From NCBI RefSeq assembly GCF_963678635.1, contig NW_026970991.1:62001-126000 (forward strand): 64,000 bases of DNA, read 5' to 3'. Each line of letters begins with the position of its first letter. Positions within the stretch are counted from its first letter, which is position 1. Of the stretch, positions 34,890-46,799 are shown in pieces. This stretch comes from Symsagittifera roscoffensis (taxonomy: Eukaryota > Xenacoelomorpha > Acoela > Convolutidae). A program made the position numbers and the translations under genes. The notes under the pieces were generated by a model, which was given only the letters and a program-made list of their open reading frames with translations, made no database searches and was not told the origin of the DNA.

Positions 34890-36825
34890 GATGCACTTGG
34901 CTAAAAAAAACTTGCGAGTTTGCTTATGGAGATGCACTTGGCATAATATTTTTTGAGAAGCTTTTACTGAGTTCGGAAGAATCAAAGCTATACTATGTGC
35001 AATATAAACTCTATCATTGATTAAGTCATGATTTAGCTCCTGAAAATGTACCATTCGATTATGTACTATTGTATGTAATCTCTATAAATGCATCTAAATG
35101 TTGTATAAATTACTAATTTTGGTGTATATTTTATCTGTATGTTTTATTAAATGTTAATAATATACCTTTTTGGCGATTGAATGAAAACTTAGGAAAGCAA
35201 AATTTGCCACAGCAAATCGCACTTGCGTTTACGATTTAAGAGTCAATGAACGAAAAGAAGACACTTATCACGGTTACAAAAGATACGGTTACTTGAGATT
35301 TTTTCCAAAAAAACAAGTCAGTGTTTTTTCTTTAATTGTATTCGCTGACTCTTTTCCAACTGTCGGTTGGCTACGTTAAATTTTTTTTTAAAAGTTTTGT
35401 TTGCGTTCATTGACTCTCTTCCAACTCTCTCTTGACTATGTTTTCGAAAAACTAGTCAATTTTTTGGGCGTTCTTTGACTCTTTTTCCAATTGCCTGTTG
35501 GCTATGTACTAAAATCTCAGTTCAATTTCACATGCTAGAGTGAAGGATTATTATGCTCTTGAATTGCGAAAGAACCAATGGCGCAAAAAAGTGATTTATT
35601 TTCAGTTTTGAAAGTAGGTTTCGAATTTGAAGTTTCCCAGCAGAATTTAAATTACCTTATAAGTCGAAAAGTGTGTAATCTCTTCCTAAGTTCAGGGTCA
35701 TGTAATTGGAAACAAAACCTTTATCTGCTCAGCAACTTTTAGAAATCTGCAAAAAATTGAGCTTGCTTTCTTGAAACTTAGATTCCTTCTTGCTTAATTT
35801 AGTAGTATTCTAAAGCGCTTCCTTGAGGTTCCTGATGTTTGGGTCCCTGAATTTTTTTTCTCAAAGACAACAACCGATTTTCAAAAAAATTGAGACCAGC
35901 GGTCAAACAGGCGGCTCCTTTATGTGCCTGCATATTTTGCTAGTCTGTATTTATTTTACCCCACGTTCTCTGGCCTTCGAAATTTTTGGAAGGGGTATTT
36001 TGACCTATTTGTTTTTGATTTTTTTTCATTTTCTCAAATATTAAATGAGAAAATCTGAAATGAACGTTTTAAGCAAAATAACAAATCATGGGGACTCTCC
36101 TTCTCAGGCGGCTATTTCCTATTCTGGTAGGAAAAAAAAGTATTGCCTCAATTTTTCTTAAAAACTACCCTGCCAAATCGAAGATTAAGGGTTGAACCGA
36201 AACAAAAAAAAAACAGTCATGCGCGTCTTCTTTATTAAGCGGCTCTGCCCGGTGTTTTGAAAAAAAAATAAGTCCTTTGAAAATGTCCAATTTTTCAAAT
36301 TTTGAACGTTTTTTGGCAATTTAATTTTTTTTTCAAGAAAATCCGCTTATTCTGAGGTTGTTACTGCAATCACACTAGCTGCTTTGATTTTGACTATTTA
36401 ATATACTTCATCCTATTTATTTTCAAGAAAAACCGATAATGTTTAAGCAAAAATTCATTTTTTTTTTGAAATTTTGACTGTTTTTTTTAGAAACTTCAAT
36501 TTTTTTTTCACGAAAATGACTAGCTAAATCTGGTATTAAGGTTTCAATCTAAAAATCAGTGCGTGAAAGTCTTCACTGCATAAGATGCTATTCCCATGTT
36601 TTAATTCAGAAAAGTTAATGGACTTAGGAAAAATTAAAGTTTTTAACATTTGATTGTTTCTAGTTTGATTGAATCTTTCTTGGTATCTTTTTTCACATTT
36701 TTCGAAAACTAAAAAAGAATTCAGTTGAAAGTTCTTAAAACTTTGAAAATTACGCTCTTCGGTATGAGTAAAATTGAAGATGTAAACATGAAAACAGTGC
36801 ATCCAGAATTAGCTGGCCCTCAAGT
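34890..36825. other. 3' flank of the CCCH gene and intergenic DNA, no gene seen
   Basis: The first 250 bases are probably 3' untranslated region; a TTTATTAAATG word near 35,143 could act in polyadenylation. A loose motif, GACTCTTTTCCAACTGTC-GTTGGCTATGTT, recurs near 33,417, 35,347, 35,410 and 35,475. Confidence 0.45.
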
Positions 36826-37140
36826 TTACCGCCAAGCGACCGTGGTGCAAATTTGAGGACGTGAGACTCCTAATCAACAGGTGGGTGATAAATCCTGAAC
36901 CTTGAAATAGATTTTTTGGTCAAATTTTTGCTGCATAAAGTATTAAGTAAAGTTAATAGTGGTCGTAGATCAGTTGTGAGAACGTGTTACTTCTCATTTC
37001 AGCAAAAAAATTACTAAGGTGTATTTTTAATCTCCTTTTTCCTGATTTCCTTTTGTTTTGCCTGTTCAGAGATCTTTTTTGCATTTTCCTCACTTGTGTT
37101 TGCGAAGGGCAGTATCGCCTCTGTGTAGATATTTATGATT
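36826..37140 (+). mobile_element. tRNA-derived SINE, diverged copy
   Basis: The head has GTGAGACTCCTAATC and a B box-like GGTGATAAATCC. The tail at 37,092-37,130 (TGTTTGCGAAGGGCAGTATC then GCCTCTGTGTAGATAT) matches the tail of the SINE at 10,858. The body is longer and diverged. Confidence 0.5.
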
Positions 37141-37299
37141 TTTTCTCAAATGATTTCTTAAATTTTTTTAAATCATGATTTTTGTCATTATGATTTTTTT
37201 CATTATGTGTTAGCTGATAAAACTTCAGTATTATTCTTCTCGCTGTTCGTATTTTGGTTTTCGATTTCAGCTCGTACGGTTTCATTCATGTATGAAAAT

Positions 37300-37301
<2 letters not shown>

Positions 37302-37333
<32 letters not shown>

Positions 37334-37342
37334 TGTGTGTGG
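37302..37342. repeat. (GT)n microsatellite
   Basis: Twenty GT-type dinucleotides with one AT interruption. Confidence 0.95.
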
Positions 37343-38639
37343 ATGCGTTCATCTTTCTAGTTTCGAATTCTACTTATTTGGTTGAGTTCCTTTTGATCAA
37401 TTCAAAAAGTCACTGGTTTTTTGGAATATTTTAATTCAATCAAATAATTAACAAGATTTTTTTGAAAAAAAAAAATGTTATCGTGGAACCTGATGAAGTA
37501 GTCGGCATCCCGTCATTGCTTACGCAAAATCATCACAATTTCAAAAGAATAAATCAATTTTTTGGCATTTTTGCGACTTTAAACCAGTTCGTAGTCGAAA
37601 GTAGGTCGTATATATGGGTTCCAAATGAGCAGCTGCCTGACATGATTGAATATTTGATACATCCATTTTTGATTATCATTAGTATCGCCATAAACATACG
37701 TGTTTGATGCGTGTTGATGTTGAAAATTGTTTCGAAAATTGGGTTTGCTATCCATTAACCACTGAATATATCATTAGAACACATGGATACTACTAGACGT
37801 ATAGGTTCCGAATTGAGAAGATCTTCCCGGACAAGCTGATTTTTAACAATAGGTATTACAATTGAATTGCTTTTTCACTTCGTTTAAGTATCCAACAGGT
37901 AACTTTTTTTGGGATTCTTGACATAAAGTGTGACTCAGACACTGTGTAAATTTCGCATAAACTGACGCATGTCTTATTTGAACCGAGAACTTTGAAGAAT
38001 CAACTTGGTTTACCAGACCAAGTTCTGGTTTTGACGAGTGAGTTGCATTTTTAGCTTGCTATTAGGGATAATTAAGTGGCAAAAAATCGACATTGGCAAA
38101 TAAACAACAGTTAGTTTTCTCTAAAAACGACAATTTTTAGATGTTTTTTTTCCACTGCAGGCATCTATTTGGTTTTTTGTCCTGATCAAACGACGAAGTA
38201 TCTACTTCATTGGAATTAACTTGGGCTAATTTAGCATTACGGAACCTTCGGTATGAGACTGCTCCGTCTCAGGAAAAGGTCATTGAGCGTATAATTTGTT
38301 AGAAGTGTGGACAGCTTCATTGTTCAATATGACAGCGCGATTGGAGAAAACCGAGTGTAAAATATTGGTACAGAGTGCAACTTTTGAATTATTTGGAATA
38401 TTTCTTCAGCTGCAAAATTATTACCGTTACTTTCATTATTGCTTCAATTTTCTAGTCCAAATTCTGCAAACCTAAATAAAGTTGCGATCGTTATTCAACA
38501 AAAATTATACCACTGTAGCATATCGGAAATAATGGGAAGTGTCTTCTGTTCATATGAAATCTTAAATGTCACGAGCGCTTCGGTTATTTTGAAATTGTCG
38601 AGATTTGATGGGTTTGCCGCTTCGAGAATTTCCATACTT
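37343..38639. other. Intergenic, no gene seen
   Basis: AT-rich, without recognisable coding or repeat structure. Confidence 0.4.
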
Positions 38640-39510
38640 AGTACGGAATTTTTTTAAGTATCAGGTTTTCATTTAGCAGGTTTTTGTTTCTTTGCATTAG
38701 GTGACCGGCTGATTCAAGATGCTGGTTTTCTTGAAGTGGTCTTTTTCTGTACGGGAGGTCCTCCATCTATTTGTTTTATTTCCGCTGTTAATGAAGCTGC
38801 TCGTTTGTCCGCTCTCTTCACGCTTTCTGTTTCCATTATATCCAAAACTTCTGGCTACATGTTTGCAACAAAGTCTTTGCCAATTCATTTGGCGGATCGT
38901 ATAACGTACTTGGGTAGTTGTAGTTGAATAAAATCGCATAGTGAGCTGCCCTGAAAGCTTGCGATCCGTGATCACTATCACGTTGTCTCGCAGAATCGCG
39001 AAAATATTTGCTCAGAGCTTGTTGCTGATGACAGCAACCGTCCATAAAGAATTTTTTTTTAAAAATTGACTTGAAAAGATGTTGTCTTCAGTATTTCTCA
39101 TCTTGTAGAATTTATTCTGCCTGTGAATTTTAAGAAGTATTAACAATTTTTATAGATCTCATCATTGAATCACTGATGGAAACTCTGACAAAAAGGTGTA
39201 TCCCATGATGCAAAATGGACCTGATCAATTAGCTGAATTTTTCGGTTGATTTAAGGAATTTTGTTTGGTTATCAAACTTAGTACGGGTTTTTTGTCACGT
39301 CGGAGGGCACCATTCCAATGCAATTTTGCTACTTCCATACACCAAATTTCGTTTATATCATGAGCAAATACCGGTAGTCGTGTAAATGCTTGTCTTTTTG
39401 GATCATAAAACTTTGTGTAGGCCGCCTTACTTCTTCAATGTCACACCAGTTCAAATTTGAAGCTTGCTCTAAGTTTCTTTTGGAACGTAAGCTACTGGGC
39501 CATTTGTCCA
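38640..39510 (-). pseudogene. Decayed LTR-retroelement integrase fragment
   Basis: On the minus strand, in shifting frames, I see pieces like an integrase. First HKFYDPKRQAFTRLPVFAHD, leading to an INEIWCMEVAKL block where the first catalytic Asp region would be. About 450 bases later comes DHGSQAF, then a STLYDPPNELAKTL block, matching the usual second Asp region and the Pro-x-Asn-Gly-x-x-Glu region. The catalytic residues are partly lost and stops are frequent. An old relic. Confidence 0.4.
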
Positions 39511-40211
39511 ACATTTCTCCAATAAATTTCATTTAGTTTTCAAAGACCTTTGACCTGCGGAATTAGAATTTTGTCCGAGCATTATAGCGCCCATAAGGTT
39601 TTTTAGAACGTTCAACACCACCACTACGATTATATACTTGTTTTTGGTCTTAATTCTGCGTCAATTTGCTCATCTTGTGATATATCAAGCTCGTCTGCTT
39701 TTATAGTGTTTAAGATCTTGGTTGGAAATCAAATGGTTTGAAATTGCCAATTCTTTTAGGAGTAAAACTTGGTTTTCTGATGGTTACTGATCTTTTGGAA
39801 ACTTGTTTTGAAGTCTATTGCGGAAAGAACTGAAAGATATATCAATGTTATGAGATCGAAAACCAAATTTGAGTTCTCATAAATTTTGACAACGCTATTC
39901 TTTTCAGTATCAAACGACTGCGTGTCTCATTTGTTTGTTCCACTGACTTCATTCACAAGTAAAATCATTAACTGACCAATTGTTGACGTTAGAAACCTCC
40001 TCAGGAGCAATTAAGATAACGGTTTGCTCCTCCTTTTCACTATTATGTGTAGCTGACATTATCAATGATGGGCTGTTTTTTACTGCTCCGTATGTACCGA
40101 CGAAAATTTGAATTTTCTGTCAGATCGGGTTGATTTGAATTTTTTAATTTGGAGAGACTGATAAGATAGATAACGAAGATTTGCCAGACAAACAATTTCG
40201 AGTAGATATAT

Positions 40212-40537
40212 TGAGTTGAAGTCCAGGTTGGCTAACTCAAAGAACAATTTCAGATAAGGTACACCGTTTGTTCGTCATGCTATCTTGATTTCGGCCGTAT
40301 GGATTCGTGTATGTATACTGGTATTTATGAAGCTTGATGTCAAAAACTGTTCTAAGATGAGCAACTGTTTGCCAAGTTAAATTTATTCTGTTCTGGCTGA
40401 AACTAAATAGTTTCAGCCTTACAAGTTATTGTAAGTGTTAGTTATAGATAATGATTGGTTAGTTCTAAGTATTTTACAGAGATAGTTTCCCAAGACTATT
40501 ATAGGATAAAATAAATATTTGTTTTGAACTTGTTCCA
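40212..40537 (-). mobile_element. Inverted, diverged LTR related to the 16-kb element
   Basis: Its reverse complement follows the LTR at 41,888 in order: TGGAAC start, GTAAAATA, AACCAATCAT, ACTTGTAAG, GCTGAAACTA-TAGTTTCAGC, then GGCCGAAA-AAGATAGCATGACGA, CGGTGTAC and a TAACTCA-like end. It is shorter (326 vs 409 bp) and strongly diverged, so it is an older or sister family in the opposite direction. Confidence 0.7.
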
Positions 40538-40799
40538 CTATTGGACTCAAAAATGCACGTCTTTCTGCTTTTGAAATTGATTTTAAAATGATTTTAATTT
40601 GATTTTAAGTTCAATTTGTGCTCTTTATTTTTCATTTTGTTGTCGCCTTTTTCCTGGCGCACTACCTGGCAACGTTTTTACTACAATTTCTGATAGCAAA
40701 ACGATCTGTTATGGTCTTAGATTTTTGCTTTTAATTTTAAATGCTTTTTTTGATCATATAGTTTTTTAATAGTTGTTAATTTTGCTAGAGACCTGGGTA

Positions 40800-41330
40800 A
40801 TTTAAAAACAGTAGGAACGATTGTTTGAACTGTAGCGGAAGTCGTCAAGTTTTTGCTTCGGCCGATCTATCATTAAATGATCTGTCATAAATTTTAACAA
40901 TTCCAGCTTTTTTTCAAAAACAGAAGTTTGGTTCACATATTTTGGTGTCTTGAACAAAATTATATAAGTTAATTGCGGCTTAGCTCCTTTGCCGTGAGGG
41001 CTTTTGTAAAACAAGTTGTGAATAAGATATAAGTCACTTGTTTTTTTTCGTGCCGTCCAGATGTTTCTATTTATGTGAACTCTTCCTAAAATAAAAATTC
41101 TTCCTAAAGTTTTTTCCTAAGATAAGTCGTCAAAAGTCAAAAGATGGTTTTCTTTGACCAATTGATTATTCAAGTCGAGTTTCACTCCCGGTTCAAACTC
41201 TATGGCGATGAAATTTTTTCTGATTATATCATACAAGGGTTGAAAAAACCGGAAAAAATATATAATTAAACCATATATTAGTTCAAATGTTTTGCTTTCA
41301 AGCTTGTCATATCTACCTTGCATATCTATA
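40800..41330 (-). pseudogene. Possible decayed RT/RNase H fragment
   Basis: On the minus strand a block with YFFRFFQPLYDIIRKN (about 41,230) resembles the region after the RT palm (the main element has YLTPFYNILRQQ). A later FMTDHLMI (about 40,880) recalls the RNase H TDH block. Order and direction fit a relic next to the inverted LTR, but similarity is weak. Confidence 0.25.
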
Positions 41331-41887
41331 TATATTGGAATTCAACGGAACCACTCAGTTCAACCAAAAACATGAATAGTCTATTATTTGTTCAATTCAT
41401 AATTTAGGATCAGCCAGGGTGTAACCAATTACACTTGTTTGTTAATGAAGCTACCAACATTATTTTTTCCTGCTTCAAACATGCAGGGCTTATTTTTTAA
41501 AAATCCAGTAAAACTGCCAGAGAAAGTATTAGTTCAAAAAGACAATTTCTGACTTAGGAGCGTTGTGACTACAGAATCAAAGATTTTTTCCTGGTTCTGG
41601 TTGGCAAAAACAAATTTTGTCATTCCTCCGGAAGAATCAACTGTATGCAATGCCGGATAAAAACTGATCAAGGATTAGTGTAAAGTTTGGTTATACAACC
41701 ACCTAAAAACATGTTTTTTTTTCAATTGCTTTTTTAATTAGTCTGAAAACTGAGTCTCAAAAAAGTTGGACAAAAAAAGTTGAAGTTGAGTATCAAAAAA
41801 GTTGGACAAAAAAGTTGAGTCTAATCTCGGACAAGGGACTTGTTGAGTAGTTGCCGTAGAATGTTCCGTTTTTTGTCTTTTACCTTA

Positions 41888-42296
41888 TGGAACCTGATCT
41901 AAACTACAATTTATTATTAGATAAATTAGATATTTTACCATTGTAAAATATTTAATATTAACCAATCATATTCCATCAAACTAACAACCCACTTATTTGT
42001 AAGTGCTGAAACTACTTGTAGTTTCAGCACCAGAGAGATTTGAATTTAACTTAGTAATTAGTAACCTCTCCAAGACAACTTCAGCAGTCGCAAGAAGCCA
42101 GTATACTCTAGATCTATTGAGCCTAGCAGAGACTAGTTAAACAACCTGGGACTAGTAGATATAAGAGTAAGATTAGGATCGGTATTAGACTAAGAAGTTG
42201 CACGAATCTATCTGGCCGAAAATAAGATAGCATGACGAGCGGACGGTGTACACTATCCTAAAATACTCTATGAGTTAACCTCAAGGACCTAACTCA
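41888..42296 (+). repeat. 5' LTR
   Basis: 409 bp, TG...CA ends. It contains a perfect inverted pair GCTGAAACTACTTGTAGTTTCAGC (two 10-base arms around position 42,015) that could form a hairpin, possibly at the RNA ends or as a regulatory site. The pair is also kept in the inverted relative at 40,400. Confidence 0.93.
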
Positions 42297-42298
42297 TC

Positions 42299-42316
42299 TG
42301 GTGCGACCATAAGTCT
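42299..42316 (+). promoter_or_regulatory. Primer-binding site
   Basis: Two bases after the LTR the sequence TGGTGCGACCATAAGTCT begins with TGG, the complement of a tRNA 3' CCA end, and so fits a minus-strand primer site. The matching tRNA cannot be named without the host tRNA set. Confidence 0.6.
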
Positions 42317-43699
42317 CGAATAAAGACCTTAATAGCTTAGAAATAACACAAAATAGATTAGAAAATAGGCAAAACATTTTCAAAATGTTACACGACAACA
42401 ACTTAATTGAAATGTCTCTACGACTCAATAGATCAGAGCCGCTATTCCGCACAATACGAGAACTACCCGGTATTGGAAAAAGACCTCGGACAAGAGACGA
42501 CATACGACTACATAGAAACTTACCATTTAGTTTCATGGTCGTACGGCAAAAGCCAACACAAACTTTTATATTTAGAATCTTATTAGCAGTGAATTTAGAT
42601 TTTCATTTGCAAACATAAAATTCTTGAAGGAAATCTTCAATGATTATTTCAGGTGCTAGATAAAATTACTATTGTACAAAAACGATTGATAAAAAAAATC
42701 TCAAATCGTTTCCTCAAATTCTGCAGTACTATATGAAACATATTTGAAAAATACTTATTGAAAACAAAAATAAAGATTAGTAGCGCTAGAACTATTGTAC
42801 AATAACAATTGATAAAAAGATCTTAAATCGTTCCCTCAAATTCTGCAGTACTATATAGAACATATTTGAAAAATATTTATTGAAAACAAAAAAAAAATTA
42901 GTAGCATGACAATAAAATTATTAGTCTATATAAATCATCCTGTTGTTCCAGCTTCATCACCTAAACATAACAGCAATCATAAGCTAAATAATATCATCAA
43001 AAACTAAAACCTTTCACCAAATAAATTTAAACCATTTTAAACTTAATTTTATTTTATCTTAAACCAGATCATCAAGGCTTTCCTTGGATCTAAATAAATT
43101 TTCTATCTTATCAGTTTTAAATTCTGATCATCAAGGTTTATCCTTGTATCAAAAAAAACAATTTTGTTCTTCCCCACCCACTTATCAAGTGTCTAACGAT
43201 CTCAAACGTCGATTCACTACCCAACGTTTTCAAAAGACCCAGGACTAATAGACATTTTTTAATCACACTAACCATTCAAATTAAGCTAAACAGTGAAGAA
43301 CTTCGGTTATTCACCCTTCATTTGAACCCTCGTCTTACCCGACCCAGGATAAATCTTAAACTTAGTAAGTTTAAAATAGCATCTAACGAACTACTTGCGT
43401 TCTAATTATACCTGAACCTTGTGGATCGATTTACTATTCTTCAATCCTTGAACACAATCACTACCCCTGAGTAAGATTAAGTAAGTTAACACATTAACTT
43501 AGACTAGCCATGAGAAAGTAAAAAAAAATCATTCTTCCGAATCGATATACTTTTCTCTCCAACCCTGAACAAAAGACCCAGGTTAAGCTAACCAAAAAAA
43601 TCGTAAGGACTAACAGTCTAGGAAAATTAAAATCACTATTAACTTCTTGCATCCCTCATCCTAAACTTTATGTCATTAAAAAATTTAGGAAATAAATAA
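42317..43699 (+). other. Leader of the LTR element, noncoding
   Basis: No kept frame. There is a local direct duplication: the block CTATTGTACAA-AACGATTGATAAAAA ... CAAATTCTGCAGTACTATAT at about 42,670-42,785 is repeated at about 42,790-42,905. A further word, GATCATCAAGG-TT-TCCTTG, is repeated near 43,070 and 43,128. Confidence 0.55.
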
Positions 43700-44131
43700 A
43701 CAATCGTTTTTCACAATTGTGAAGTAGACAAGCAAAAATACGATCTTGTAATAACCCCGCATACACAAACAGTTGGATACATTCGAACAAAACGTCAAGC
43801 AATAAAAAGAAAAATTATAAGTAAACAAAGACAGATAACACGAAAAAGATTTTCAAAAAATAGAAATGCATTCTCCGAATCAGAAGCCAGTAGTCTAAAC
43901 GCACTATACAAACTAAAAGAATCAGTAAATAAAAATTGTCTAATCCACGATCAGTTATATTTTTCCGATTCAGAAACAACTTCAAACTCATCAAAAAGAG
44001 GAAAAAGAAGAATAAAAAAGCAATATAAACACAAACCAGTCCATCTATACAATTGGAATCAACCAATTAGACATATTGATAATTATTTATTAACAGTCAT
44101 CAAACGAAAAAATGAGCAACACTCAGAGTGA
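43700..44131 (+). CDS. Unknown basic ORF upstream of gag
   Basis: An open stretch of 143 codons from just after TAA 43,697-43,699 to TGA 44,129-44,131, unlike the rest of the leader, which is full of stops. The product is strongly basic (KRKIISKQRQITRKRF) with an Asp/Ser-rich middle and a second basic stretch (KRGKRRIKKQYKHK). I see no ATG near its start, so it would need splicing, a non-ATG start, or it has lost its start. Its 3' end overlaps the gag ATG (44,112) by 20 bases in another frame. Not recognised; it could be an accessory RNA-binding protein or part of an older gag. Confidence 0.4.
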   Translation, partial: TIVFHNCEVDKQKYDLVITPHTQTVGYIRTKRQAIKRKIISKQRQITRKRFSKNRNAFSESEASSLNALYKLKESVNKNCLIHDQLYFSDSETTSNSSKRGKRRIKKQYKHKPVHLYNWNQPIRHIDNYLLTVIKRKNEQHSE

Positions 44132-46790
44132 CGAAAGTCCAGATGAAGAAGCAGTTTTTCCCTTTGTTATAAATTCACTCAGTGATAGAGGACAAACACG
44201 ATTTTGTAAAAATTACTCGTAAATTTGTTTGAACCAGGAATCAGTCCATGCAAATCAGAATTCCCGGATATAAAAATCAAAAGACAACTTTTAGAACACT
44301 ATTTGAAAGACATATGTAGCCTAACACAACAATACGGAATCTACACCATAGAAATCAGCACACCACGAACAATTCATGGTAAATATGTTATCCAAACAGA
44401 TGATATTGATTTATAATTTTCAAAAGTATTCACAGAACAAATCAAAAGCATACAAATCAAAATTCAAATAGAGCAAACTCAATATTCACCAACGAAGTTT
44501 TTGCAATAATATATAGTTATATATCTATATTAGAAAAAATAGAAGCTCAAAGTACATCACCAGTCCAAACATCCGAACTTACAAAAGTAAGAAACGAAAT
44601 CACCGCATTTTCAACATTTTTAAACATAATCCGTGAAAATTTCACCAATAATGATGTTGCACAAAACACTAAACTTGATTTACAAAAAATACTAGCATGG
44701 TTTACAAATGACGACACCAAAGTACCAATGACAACACTGTAATTGCAGAACAATCAGATTACGTCTGGGACCCCGAATGTTCTCATCCAGCATTTTTAAA
44801 TTTTCCAGCAGATATCTCAAGTCAAGCAATAAGTACAAAATCTTTTCACAAAGATTACGTAAAAGTAACACCATTAACGATTGACGCAACACCATTCAAT
44901 TATAATACATTTTTACCTGATACACGAAATAACAGCTTAAATTCAACAGTTATACATAATGAAAACCGCAATGGAACTAGAAAGCTTACACAGCAAGATA
45001 TTCAAACACCATCACACTTCATAAAGGAAGAAATCGTCCAAACAACAGCAACAACTACACAACAAAGTATTTCACCAATACATCCCAATCTGACAACACC
45101 AAGAAATACAAATACATTACTAACACAAGTAACATTACAATCAACCGTTAAACCTTCGGTTGCTCCAAAATATTCACAAATGGACTATCAAACGTATAGA
45201 CCAATGACAATACCGTCAAAAACACGAAAACCATTCACAAGAAACACTTTTGCAGAACACACTTATAATTATGCTCACCAACAAAAAACAAATCAACCCC
45301 CCCCCCCCCCCGAAAAAATACGCAAAACTTAAACCACGTTTGTTCTCACTATTGCAATCTTTCAAATACATCGATCAATTCAGTAAATTTTTAAGAAAAT
45401 CCACGTCGTCCACAGGATTATAGTGAAAATTAGCCATTTTTCCAACAAAATAAAAATAAACAACAAACACCTTATAACACAAATTACTTATCATCTGATG
45501 ATGATGATGATTATGCTCACCAACAAAAAACAAATCAACCTCCCCCCCCCGAAAAAATACGCAAAACTTAAACCACGTTTGTTCTTACTATTGCAATCTT
45601 TCAAATACATCGATCAATTCAGTAAATTTTTAAGAAAATCCACGTCGTCCACAGGATTATAGTGAAAATTAGCCATTTTTCCAACAAAATAAAAATAAAC
45701 AACAAACACCTTATAACACAAATTACTTATCATCTGATGATGATGATGATTACTATCAACCAGATATTTTTGCACCATATACAGAGAATATCGCACACAA
45801 AGACCGCGACAATCTCAACCATCTCAAAATATGAAGATTTATCCACAAAATCCAGTAGATATGCAGAATCAACAACCAATGCATATACAAAACCCAATTA
45901 ACGCACAATCTTTTCAACCTATACAACCACAAAACCCAATGACTATGCATTCTTACCAACCAACTCAAATGCAAAATGAAATACCGCTACCATATTACCT
46001 CCAGCAACATGAAATAACAAAGAATCAACTTACAAATTTCTCAAAAATGCCAAATGCCGCAGAATCACTACAGATGACTATGAATCCATACCTCATGAGT
46101 GGATCGTCAGAAACATCCAATAAACCATTAATGCTATTCACAGGATTAGACCCTGAATGTTCTGTAGATTATTTAAATGCAGTCAAAGCAAATTTAATTT
46201 TAAATATAGGACCCGAACCAATTAATACACCACTCCATCAAAATTGGATACACAGACGCACAGCGTCAATACAAACAACACTAGATGGCGCAGCCCAAAA
46301 ATGGTTTTCAGTACTACCCATAGACATAAAATCAGATTAGAAACGATTCACACAAGAATTTTCAAAAATGTTTCATTCTGAAAGAAACAAACAACATCAA
46401 AGAGTTTTATGCAACGAAATTCGCAGATTACCAATGAAACAATTAAACAATTAGCAGTTCGAATCGAAACACTAGTTCGAAAAGCATTTTCACTCAATAC
46501 ACATGATTACAAAAACACAAAAATGACAGAAATTTTAATGATGACCTTAACACCTCAATTAGGGAAAATAGCTGTAAAAAAGAGAGCATCTCATCCTTCC
46601 TCAATTCGAGAACCAGATTTAGATTTTAAAAAAGTAGTAGAGAAACTAGAGCAAGCAGAAATTACAATGAAACTTGAAGAAACAGAAAATCTAAAACTAC
46701 AGTATGTTAATCGGATCGAAACAGATACTACGCATATAAATATCATAAAATACTTCAGATATTGTTTTGGAACAATATCATAAAATACTT
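44112..46790 (+). pseudogene. gag region of the LTR element, broken
   Basis: It starts with ATG 44,112 (MSNTQSDESPDEEAVFPF). A frameshift near 44,220, a stop at 44,414-44,416 and more stops follow. The middle part is Gln/Pro/Asn/Met-rich (45,831 onward). The capsid-like part, with NWIHRRTASIQTTLDGAAQK and WFSVLPIDIKSD, ends at a stop near 46,340 and continues in another frame to about 46,783 (LAVRIETLVRKAF...). This is the classic gypsy capsid arrangement. No CCHC knuckle is seen, probably because it was lost with the deletion that follows. Two tandem 240-bp units lie inside it. Confidence 0.7.
45270..45750 (+). repeat. 240-bp tandem duplication with poly-C tract
   Basis: The unit starts TATGCTCACCAACAAAAAAC and includes a run of C (about 14 bases at 45,297 in the first copy, about 10 in the second) and ends in (GATGAT)n. 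The second copy begins near 45,511. The two are almost identical; the main differences are the C-run length and one or two substitutions. Confidence 0.9.
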
Positions 46791-46799
46791 CAGAACGAA

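Noticed and set aside
37207..37434. 75-codon frame over the GT microsatellite
   Set aside because: The middle is only a Val/Cys repeat from (GT)n.
43815..44895. Minus-strand frames inside the LTR element (83, 68 and 67 codons)
   Set aside because: Shadows of the A-rich plus-strand gag and upstream ORF.
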